Shown here: one piece after another, positions 13,501-25,500 of the stretch
Position numbering within the stretch: position 1 is the stretch's first letter
Layout: each line of letters begins with the position of its first letter
Assembly (NCBI GenBank): GCA_004194705.1
Contig: SADC01000031.1
Span: 248,001 to 312,000, forward strand
DNA length: 64,000 bases
DNA from: Ditylenchus dipsaci
Taxonomy: Eukaryota > Nematoda > Chromadorea > Rhabditida > Anguinidae
Reading direction: 5' to 3'
The notes under the pieces: model-generated
The model's database searches: none
Told to the model about the DNA's origin: nothing
Seen by the model: only the letters and a program-made list of their open reading frames with translations
Program-made: the position numbers and the translations under genes

Positions 13501-16500
13501 TGTTTTTGTTTCTTAGACTAAATTAGGCTTTTACCTACCCATATCCCAACATCTAGCGTAACTACCCCTCGGATAGATGGATCTCCACTTGGCTGCTCGG
13601 AAAAATAAAAATTAGGATAAAGTTAAAAAAAAACCTTTTCCTTACCCAAATTTGTGTAGGCAACTAGGTTTGTTAGGACCAAAACTGTAATTTTCTGGCT
13701 CAAGTAATATATTGGCCAAAACTCGACTGGCAGAACTAAAACATTGGCCTAAACCCGATTGGCAGAAGTAAAGAATTGGCCAAAACTGGATTGGCTGAGG
13801 ATCGTCCAAAGTCCGACTGGCGGAATCATTAACCCGATTGGCTGAAATAAAGGATTCGCCAAAGTCCGACTGGCGGAAAGCCAAGGCCGGTGGAAAAAGA
13901 TTATTTGCCATAATCAAATTTGTCCTGTGACGAAGTTTGGCCAAAAAACGATTGGCCAACTCCCTCCTCACCCTTTTAACAGCAGCAGCCCGAAAAGTAT
14001 TTTTCTTAAAAGAGAACAAATATTTTAAAAACCTTCACTAGTCCGTTGTCTAAGATGTTTAAGCTTTTGAAATTTTTATATTTAAAACCCACCTCCTCAA
14101 TATCTGCTTTTTCCAAATACACATGCATCACTCTAGAAAATTGTCGGAACAAAGCCATGATATAGTTTTTATATCTTGGCTTAAAACTCTGCCAAATCAT
14201 TGGAGTGGTGTACACCACTGCATCTTCAAAAAGACTTGGCTGGTCTATGTACAAGGCGTACGGCTGTTTGCCTTGAGGATCTGCCCAGTTGGTGTCCACA
14301 AAAGATGAAACCAGAGTGTCCACGTCAAACTCAGTACTCATCAAGCCTAGAGAATATCCCAACTGGGACATATCCGGCCAATCCAAGTCTTCGTTACTGG
14401 CATCATCGTCATCGTCGTCATTGGGCTGATTGGTTTTGGTGGCTGTCTTTAGCAATGGAAAATCCAACTCAGTTTCAAATCGAAATTTGTTGTACAGATT
14501 TTTGAACTGTTGATTGCCCTGGGTAATGTTGTACTCAACTTCTGGGTGCTCATAGTCGTAGATGCAGCGATCGTAAAAGAGGCGGGCTTGCCGCAAGGAG
14601 CGAGGCTGAAAATGTTGGGTTGGTAAAAAAAAATAAGGTGTGTAGTTTTGATCATATTGACTTACATCATCAGAAGTTATGGATAAAAGTCCAATTTCAG
14701 TTTGGTAAACACACTCCAGATCCGCTAGATAGAAGGACGGCAGGAATTTGTAGTTTTTGCAAGTGTACCTTAAACCAAAGCATATTTTGGTTCTTTTCGG
14801 TTATTTGCACCCCACCATAAATAAATGAACGAATCATGGAGACAATTTATAAAACTTTAATAACAAAAAAGTGGGGTGCCGATAACCGAAAAGAACCCAT
14901 ATTTTTAAATGATGCGAGAGTTTTGATTTTTAATTTATTCATAAACCCAAAATTAACTTCCAGACACGGGGTTTCAGAATTTTAAAAATAAGTGGTAATT
15001 TCAATTCTAATTTTGTATGAGATCAGCTCAATTTTTTATTTTTGATGACATCCGATACCAAAGGCGAATGCTGAAGATCTCCTCTTTTAGAAAATACAGA
15101 CCAAATTTTGTAAATTATAGAGTTTAGAAAAGTAGAAAAGGAAAAGGCTCTATTTTCACCACTTTCAGTTCATTTTCCATTTTAACAGAGCTTTTTCTTT
15201 TTCTACTTTTTTAAAACCTCTGATCTGAACAATTCGGTCTGTATTTTCTGAAAGAGGATATTCTCAGCTTTCGTTCGTGGTATCGGGTGTCATTACAAAT
15301 AAAAAATTTCGCTGACCTCATACAAAATTAAAATTGATGAGAATACTCATTTTCAAAATTTTGAAACCCCGTGCAGACACTTTCATTTTTTTAATATTGA
15401 CATCATTTTCTTTCAATTAAAAAATTTGCCGAATACTTATACATTGTGAATCATTGACTAACAACATTATGTGTACATAAAGGCATCTTGCAGCGCTGGT
15501 TAAGGGCTTTTTGATTTATGTTAATAATCAATTTTCTGTAAAAATATGGCTGAAATACTTTTTTTTAATAGTCGAGTGTATAAAAATTAAAAAAAAAAAA
15601 AAAATTTAAAACTTGCATTTTTAACAAATTCGATCAATTTGCTATTTTTGTAACACCTGTATTTCAGGCGGGTTATTACCAAAATCTATCCTACGTCATT
15701 TGGATTTCGGGGTTTCGTTTCGATCCAACAACATGATAGTTTAAAATAGATACGATAAAACAAAACCGACACGAAATTTATATTATAACTTACTCATAAA
15801 AGTTGTCGCAAGGATCTTGTGTTGTGTCCATGTGTGCTTCGAAGAATTTCCCCATCGCTCGGCTCACTAAATTAGCGCTGGCGATAGGCTGGAGTATATT
15901 CAACATAGGCAAGGTGGTTGTTGTAGGAGGAGGACCTCCTGTGACTAAATTTTTAATTTACAGATTTTTTAATTTGTAAATTAAAAATTCACTCTGTTTC
16001 GGCGGAGTTACATACACATCGCAGGTGGCAGGCAATGCGTTGGCTGATCGTTGAGGACAATTAAAGGCGTTTCTAAAGGCTGGGAAATTTTGCACTGTTC
16101 CAAGTACTCTGTATCTGGACGGACCTACAATTTTTAGAATGATACTAATATTAGATATTAAAACTAATGTTGGCACTGCTCACTTCGCCCCCCCCCCTTT
16201 TTTAGAAAATTTTCGACTTTTCTAAAGGTTCCTGAGAATTTTTTCTAAGCAACCTTAATTGAAACAAAATTTTAAAACTAATGCTCGCTTGATGAGATAT
16301 GACTAAAAGCTGAATGGTTGTTATTAAAAATCTTAAAATTCCAACTTTGAGTCATATCTTAACACCTTAAGATCCCTCACTTTTTCTTACCATTGGAATC
16401 TCAAAGCTTTGGGACGCGAGACCACATACATTTTGTCAATGACATTTTCGAATCATTTTTTCGTTTGCATCTGTTCTAGAAATAGTAATTTAGAGACATT

Positions 16501-19500
16501 ATTGACAAAATGCATGTGGTCCCGCGTGTATTCAAACCTATGAAATTGACATTACAAGGAACAGACAGGGTTTTTTAAGGAGGAGTAAAAGCTGCTAAGG
16601 AGATAGACTCGACACGAAGTAGGCAATTCAAATTTCGTACCTTTAAAAGTCGTTTTGGAAATATATATTGTTGACAACCCAGTGTTGGAATCTCAGACAA
16701 AATTGTGCAGAATAAAAAGTTGACATATGAATATCGATATCAGAATTTTGAAATTTATTCAAAAATGCCTTGAGAAGGGAGGTGGGAAGGAAAAATAACC
16801 AGCCTTTTTCGATTTTTTCTTTTCCAACTCCGGTTTAAGGGCCTATTTTTGTATAAATTCTGATACTGGCGATGATAATCCAACTTTTAATTACGCGCAA
16901 GTTTGTCTGGTATTTCAGCATCGAATTGTCAACAAAATATAGCTCTAAAACAACTTTTTACAAATACTAAATTTTAATTGCCCAAATCGTGTTGAGAATA
17001 ACTCCTTGACAGCTTTCAAGGTTCCACCCCGAAGCTTATGTCAACTCTTTATTCTGCGCAAGTTTGTCTGAGTCATCAAGAATTTTCGAAATTCTGTTTT
17101 TCGATTAGGATTTCGAAGGAAATTTTGGGCAGGCGTTAGAATTTTTTTCATAATTAATTAATTTGATGAAAAAAGTAACGAAATTTTTGAAAAACACTAG
17201 AAATCTTACTATGAGGATCATAAAGCAACTGGTCCTGCAAACGCTCTACAGACGGCTGTTTCTGGCACCAAACCTGAGCAAACGACAAGAAAAACAATTG
17301 ATCATGGGTGTATTGCCCAGTCAATGAACCAGGCAACAATTGCTCTTCTCCACCATATCCAATAACATTTCTATAGGCTCTGAAAGCAGCGATCATGCCA
17401 CCATTGTCTGCAATGTTCTCGCCCTGGGTGTGATGACCATCAATGCAATTGGGTTGGTAATTATCAGCATCAAGTGGACAGAAGCTAGAGTATTCATCCA
17501 CAATACAGTCCGCCATTCGACGGAAAGCTGCTTTGGAGTCATCATCAATCCATTGTTGCAGCACTCCAATTCCATTCCACTGTATTCCATGATCGTCTGA
17601 AAATAATCGAACACAGAAGCTGATTGGAAAATATTGGTAGGTAAAAAGACAAGTTACCAAATCCATGGGTCAACTCGTGACCTAAATTCGAAAATTTATG
17701 TATTTTCGTCTTTTTTTCAAATTTGGCAGGATTTTTTATGTAGGTGGGCTGATATCATATATTTAAATGTTTTGGCTCTATTAAAAACCTGTTTTTCAGG
17801 CTCGGTAAAACATTAATGACAAAAAATTACCAAAACTCGACGTTTGACCTTGTTTCACCATAGTTGACAAAAATTAACAAATACTAACGTAATTCAGTAA
17901 ATGGAGCTGCGCAAAAGCACCTCCAATCATTTTTGATCGAAATTCTCGCTAGCATTCATGTAGAAGGTGTCTGTGGGTCCACCTGTAGCCCCTCAAGCCT
18001 CCTGACATCAATCACGCAAAATCACGCTAATCACACGACATCAATCACACACTCGTACCAACATTAAAACACGATTTTGGCCAACCTACATAAAACGTTT
18101 TTACCAGCAATAAGGCCAAGAGCTCCGTAATTCACACTTGCTGGCCATTCAGGATCGAAAAAGGGTTGCTGCAGAATCCCCAATGGGAAAGTAATGGAGT
18201 TCAAACTTGGATTGTACCAAGCATTAGTCTGAAAAATACATTTTTACTTTAAACAATTTCAACAATTAACTAAAATATTACTATGCCCGGAATTCCGAAT
18301 CTAGTCCTGTCTGCATTTGGTTCGTCATAGTGAAGCAGGGCCCATTCTTGTTGGTAATAGTAGATATTTAGGTCTTTAAGTATTGAGAAAAAGAAATGGT
18401 CATTTGTGAATTTGAGGTCTTTGTAGTATGCGGTTAGACCAGTATTGTTGGTCACATAGTCAGGATAGGCCACATTTCTCACTAACTCGTCTATTTTGCT
18501 GTAGGCACCCAGTTTGGAATGGTAATTCATCCATGAAAGCTGGTCAATCATTGATCTGAATTACGATGTCTTGAATATTACTGGATGCCATATTTTTCTG
18601 GCCTCCCACTGATTACTTGAAGGATTCAAAAATTACTCCTCGAAGGGCGGGGGTGGGGGGTTCGGGTTGAGGTGTGATAATAGGGAATGGTATTGGGAAA
18701 TTATATGAAATGGTTCGTATTAGCAATTTTCAGTATTTTGTGATCCCCTTAAAGGACCATAGCCGTCGCCGACAACGAGAATTTCAAATGTTTGAATTCG
18801 CTCGGGACAGTTCTCTTTTGTCTTTCACTGTATTCTTTTGAGTCATTCGAAGCAAGTCAAAAGATTACAGTGCGAGACGAAAGAGAACTGTCTTGCGCGA
18901 ATTCAAACATTTGAAATTCTCGTTGTCGGCGACGGCTATGGTTCTTTAAGTAGGGCTCTGAAATGTCCTTATTTATAAGATTTGTCCTTATTTCGGTTTA
19001 TCGTCCATATTTTGTTTTTATTTTTCAAAATTGCGCTGTAATTTCCTATTTTTCCATGCAAGTTTCAATTTTTCTTTTGATTTGTGTTTCTCCTCTTTTA
19101 TTCGGTCTAATCGCTGTTTTTGCTACTTTTTTTTATATGTTTAATCTTAAGCGCAAGAGCTTATTTAGCAGAAGATGTCACAGGTATCCAGAATCAAAAA
19201 GACAACTTCCACGCTCACTGAATTCCGTGTACGGTCAAACCTCGATACAACGAACCTTCGGTATAAAGAACATTTTTCCGCCTCTTAAAGGTTCGTTATA
19301 TCAAGGTTTGACTGTAATGGTGAGATAAACTTGCCAACAATAACCAAAGCTGTACTTATTCGGTTTAGGGGCGCACCCTAAATTTCGTCAATATCGCACG
19401 ATAATTTGCACGATTTGCACGATATTTACAAGTCCGTTTTTGCACGATAAAATATTTTTGCACGACAGTTCCAACAAAAATTGACGAAATTTAGGGTGCG

Positions 19501-22500
19501 CCGCTAAACCGAATAAGTACCTTTTTTCTCGGTATTTCACCAAGAAAATATTAAAAAAAAACAGGAGGGACTAAGGCGAAAAAACATACTACTAAATTGA
19601 GAAAATGGTGCTGACCAGACGGAAGAGGTTTACAAAACTGTAAGGAGAGGGGGATTTGGCAAATATCGTAGAAACCCGTTGGCGCAATAGTTACTACTAG
19701 AACGACAATAATACCCGATAATGCCTATTTAAACCCGATTTCTCTGGTGCCGAACCAATTGTTGGCCCTAAGGTTTGAAATCTTTTTTTCCCGGTCCTCG
19801 ATGAATCTAAATTTTGATTAAAATCTTGAGCTTTTAAATTAAAATGGTTGAGAGAATTTTTGGGAAAACCCGTTTGGTGGACGTAGTCCAGCTGTGTAAG
19901 CAACTACCCGGCATGGAAGTGATCACTCTGAAGGTTGTGAACAAAAGCCTGGTGGAAATTCAGACTGTCCTCAGTGGAGGTGCACCCGGTGTATACTAAA
20001 GTAGACCGGTTTTTAAGGGCATTGTTTAGACCGTTGATAATATGGAGAAGAAGGTGAAAACCAAGGTCACCAGTATCGTATTGAATTTGGACCAGCTTGG
20101 GTAAGTACCAAGTCTAACGTTGAGAACATGGAGGTTCGTACCAAGTCTATCGTTCGCGGGTTCGGTAAGATTTCAGGTACCGATCAATCTCCGAAGTCCG
20201 AGAATGGCTTCAAGGCAAACAGCTCGATCTCCGCACCTCACGGGGAAGATCAACCGGCTCAGCAAAAGGAATGGCTCAGCATCAAGCTCCTCAAACAAAC
20301 TGCGCACGGCCTGGAACCAGCTGGATGAAAGACGAAAAGCAGTGACTCGACCGACTACAAATAACCGAGTAAGGAAAAGAAGAATCTCATTGTAATGCCG
20401 ATATTATCTTCGTACCTGGTTTTGTGTTTGGAAGTAAAAACACTTTTACGCTCTCTCCCTCCAGTGTCAAGGAGGTATGCATATTTTTTACTAAGCATTC
20501 AAGACAACAAACTCTGTAGGGTTGCATGTTTTTTGGGCTTCTATTTAACAGCACAAACCACATCTTTGCTGCTACTTATTCGGTTTAGGGGCGCACCCTA
20601 AATTTTGTCAATTTTTTATTGGAACTATCATGCAAAATGTTTTTATCGTGCAAAAATTATCGTGCAAAAGTTGACGTGCAAATACCGTGAAAAGTTGATG
20701 AAATTTAGGGTGTGCCCTTACACCGAAAAAGTACCAAAAAATAGTTGATGTGCTGCTAAGGAATGGAATTATATATAGAAATTCCTTGAACAAATGTCAG
20801 AAATTCATGCTTGAGCAAAGTTACGTTGATGTGCAGGGTTGTGGTCAGTGCACCTATTTGCAAGGAAGAAGAAAAATTTTCCTTTTTAACTGTATGCGAC
20901 CACCGGCTAACGCTTAGTAAAGCAAGAAAAGCGGTTGCAGATTGAGAGAATGCAAAGATCTTTCGAAGAGCATCCTGCAATCAATATTTGAAAGTCTATA
21001 TGGAATTGGATGGAACAGCGAGACCTGGAGGAGTTCTACTTTTCGGAAAGGCTTTGATTTGCCTTTGCTTACTCTAATAATCCCCTTCTTCACTCCGTTT
21101 TTCGACTAGAGTTAGTTGGGGGCAATTTTGATCTAAAATTGCAAGATTTTTCAGGGGATGAAAAAATTCTGCGGGTGATTAATAGAGTAAATACGGTAAT
21201 TAAAGACAGAATGCGGTAGCTTGTGACGCTTATAGTCAAATCGCGCACATCCTCAAATTTCAACAGTTATAGATTTTTTTTTTGACTAAAGTCTAAATTC
21301 CAACCTGAATCCCACAATCACATTCTCAATGACTTCCTGAGCTTTGGCTTTCAACAAACTTCTATCCTCTTCTTTAGGCAACATCTCGTCAATCAGAACT
21401 CTAGCACTAGCATAAGGCATATAAGCAACGCCTGTGAGCATGCACTCCACCTCACTTTCTGTGTACTTTTTCTTACTTGTTGCCTCTCCATTCTCAATTC
21501 TAATTCTGTTTAAGGACTCAGAAATTTCCACAAAATCTTCCTCAGTTCTAAATTGATCTTTCTTAATGCTGTCTTGGGCACTTTTTCCATGCTGTTTTTT
21601 CAAATCTTTGTGCTCCTGCTCAGCTCCCACCCGGTTCACTAGCTCAATGTCTCTGGCTTTAGGAGTATTAGCTTCAGGCCAGTGTTTGCTGTACAGTTTG
21701 AGAGTGTGCTCGTTGTATTTGGTCATTTGAACTGGAGGTAGAAAAACTCGCTTGGAGCGCAGCAATCGGTAAAAGAAGTAGTTGATCAGCTGACGACCAG
21801 TAAACCCAAATGAGTTGCCAGGTTTGAAATAAGTATTCAACTTGGCTATTTGCCCAGGCTCCATGACTATAACTTTATACCAGCTGTCTTTTTCGACCAT
21901 ACCGAACCAGGTCTGGTCATCGGCATAGTTCAACAAACTAGCAGTAAAGGCCCTGAAAAAAATTAATAGCAAAAAATCGGCTAAATTCTAAAACAGGCCC
22001 TAGCAGTTTGCCTTGGTCCCCAAGCTGATATTTTTTCGAAAACTTTTTAATTTCCTTTTTTCCTTGAGCATTATTAATTTTAAAGATCGAAAAAGTATAA
22101 TTTAAAGAGAAAAGCAGTTAGAACTTTAGAAAAAAGTGAAATAATTTTTTTTTTAAAACAGCTTGTGGACCAACGCAATCTGCTATGGTGCCTGTTCCAG
22201 AATTGCTGCGAAAAATTTTGAATTCACCTTAAATCCAAAAATTTTGTAGTTTTATAAGCCTGTCCCACATCCATGAGGTTGTAAGACCTGTTGAAGTCTC
22301 TTCGGGTGACTACATCAGTTGTAAAATTGTTGGCTAGAATCCACTCCAGCGTGACTATGTCGTCTATATCTTTGGCCATAACATTCGCATCTACTGTAAC
22401 ATTGACCAATTGACCATATCTGGTGAATAGTTGGAGTATGGAGGCTCGATAGCCGGCTGAGAACATGTCCCACACCTTTCCTACATAAAAGTTTCTGGGC

Positions 22501-25500
22501 ATGGCTAATCTGCTTTGGTCAAAAAAGAGTTTATAGGGAGCTCTGCTCAACTGGGAGTTGCCTAAAATGGTTATTTTTTGATACAGTACACGCTCGATAC
22601 AACATAATTCAGGGGACCGCTAAAAATGTATTTTATAGCGAGATTATGTTATATCGAGATTTATGCTATATCGAGTTATGTTATATCGAGCGTGCACTGT
22701 ACTGAAATAACGTATACAGTCAAACCACGATATAACGAACCCCTGGGGACCGGCCATAATGTTCGTTATATCGAGGGTTTCGTTGAGGGTTTCGTTATCA
22801 AAGGTATACTATTAGTCATTCAACGTAATCACTGGCCAAAGAGGCGTCGAAAAAAGTTCGTTATATCAAGGGTTTGGTTATATCGAGGGTTCGTTATATC
22901 GAGGTTTGACTGTATGTGTATGTCCTTGACATCCAAATCGGCCCTAATATTCTTGTTTTGACAAAACTGACCCCAATCAGTGGCGACAAATGAAGAGACT
23001 AAGGTGGATATCCCTTCAACACCAGCCAAATACCCAGTTGCCCATCCAATGTCAAATGTGTGTGGCCAATCACTGAAGCTGGTACTAGGGGAAAATGTTG
23101 GAAAATCCCAGCCAACTTGGTCTTCAAACTGCGAAATGGCTGCTTTTACCAGAGTTCCATGCTCTGTATACCTGTAAAAACCATTTTTTGTATTAAAAAA
23201 GGGGGGGGAAGGCATTTAAAACACGCAAAAGATTTAAAAAGTGGCCTTAGTGGCGCACCGCGTACGCGTTTGTGTTTTAAAGAGGCATGCCCACGCTAAA
23301 AAGAGATGATGCCGGGGAATTCGAAGTTTTTTCCTAATCATTGAACCAGCGCTGGGAATTTCCCAAATTACTCGTCCACATCTTCGTTTTTGCCTTTTTA
23401 AACATGTCGTCCGCGTCTTTGTCCTCGTCTTTGGCTTTTTTAAAGTCGCGTCCTCGTCCGCGTCCTCGTCTTTTCTCGTCCATAAAAATTTTTCGACTGA
23501 GGTAATGAAAAATTTTTTTCCAGTCCTTCGGTTTGAATTTGTTTTTACATTTTTTATTTGTCTAATTAAAAATAAATTTATTAGTTTGCCAGTACATATA
23601 TGGTTATTTTAGTGTGATTTTAGGAAACTTTAACGCTTTGTACTTTTTTTTTTCAATTGAAAATGACATGAAAATTCACAGAAAAAACAATGCATTATGT
23701 GTAAAGTACTAAAATTTTTTGTCGAACAATAATGCATCTCATAAACAGAAAAATATAAAAAATATATAAAAAATTTAAAAAGTCGAAAAAATTCTGCAAA
23801 AAACCGTCGCTCTGAATAAAAAGTGAAGCTTTGGTGAATAAACGACTGCAGTTTTTATGAAAGCAAAACATAGTGAATCATTAATTTTTTTAAGCATGGA
23901 TTAAGCTTTTAAACATAGATTGAGCAGACCAAACTTCGTTTCTCAGATGCTACATGTTGTGTACTGTGTTTGAATCACCATTTGTCTTGTCGTGATTCAA
24001 ACGTGTCTGTTATTGTTGTAAGTGTATAAAGGTCTGAACGTCTGTGTTCAGATCAGTTTGTGTCCGAATAAAGCTATTAAGAAGTCGTCTCTCTCTCGTC
24101 TCTCTCTAGCTATCACCCAAGGATACAACATTGGCGCAGTCGCTATGGATATGGACCAGCTCAAAAATATGGTGGAACATCAATCATCAGCAATGGCGCA
24201 ACAACAAGCTTCAATCACTTAATTGGTGGCTCTTCTTCAGCAGCAAAATCGTGGTGATGGGGACAATGCTCTGCCTGCTCCTTCAATCTCTACGTTGCCG
24301 CAATTTCCAGGTATAGAAGTCTTCAGCGATGACAGTGATCCGAACAAGTTCCAAAATTGGATGCAGCGATTCCAATTCTCTCTTGATTGCACAGCTCCGA
24401 ACATGGTGGAATCAACTAAAGTGAAGCTCCTGATGACCAAGCTCTCTGCCGAAGCCTTTGCCGAGTATTCCAAGAGCTGCCTGCCTAAGGATGTGACCGA
24501 CTTCAATCTGGAGGAAACGCTTAGTGGTCTCTTAAAACAATTCGCTCATTCTCGCTTTCTGGTGGTGGACCGCTTCGAGTGCCTGCGTTTAGTCAAAGAA
24601 AATGAGGTTGAATTCCGCCACTATGTCAACCGTCTCAAGGGTCAGGTCCGACTATTCAAGTTCAGCTCTCTCAAAGAGGAAGAGTTCAATTGTTTTCTCC
24701 TGCTGTTGGGCCTCAAGTCAAATCAAGATGCCGCTATCTGAACGCGCCTTTTCCATCGAATCAACGGAAAGGGAGATGCAGTTAAGTTCGAAGAAATTGT
24801 GGAAGAAGCTGCCAGCTACCTGTCAATAATTGCCGAAGCAAAGCACCTGGAAAGAAATCAGCCGCCTTCCTCCGGTCCGTACATCAATCAAGTCAGCAAG
24901 TCAAAAGCTTCAGTTCCGTCAAGTGCCTGCTTCCGCTGTGGTCAAATGCATTGGTCCGACGATTGCCGCTCCAAGAATGCTGAATGCCACAAGTGCGGTG
25001 AAATCGGTCACCTCAGCAAGCAGTGTGACGCAATTCAGCAGTTCCGCCAGCCTAAGAAGAAGTTCCAGAAGCAGTTCAAGTCTTCAAATCAATCAAGCCG
25101 TGGGGTCAACTTCCTTCAAATGCAATCAGCGCAGATCAAGCAAATGGGTCAGCAGTGTCAGCTCATTAAGAAGCAAGTGCAAGTCAATGGCCGGTTTGTC
25201 CTCTTCACTCTTGACACTGGGTCAGAAGTGACAGCAATCAATGAGGAAACCTATCTAGCAATTGGTCGGCCTCCAATCTATCAAAGCAAATGGCAGGGTC
25301 GTCTCTACAATGGGTCAAGCTGCAGGTTCATCGGTGATGGTATCGCCTCCTTCTCTGCCAATAGTCACTCAGTCAAGCAAGCTTTTGTGGTGACTCAGCA
25401 TGGTTCAATCAACCTCCTAGGGGTCAATGCGCTCAACGCACTACTATTCTTGGACATGCCTCTTAATCAACAGCGATTGAAGGAAAAACACCAGTCTTCT

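Noticed and set aside
13642..14019. Basic protein frame on the minus strand
   Set aside because: It runs through the 32-bp repeat foldback and has no coding pattern outside the repeats.
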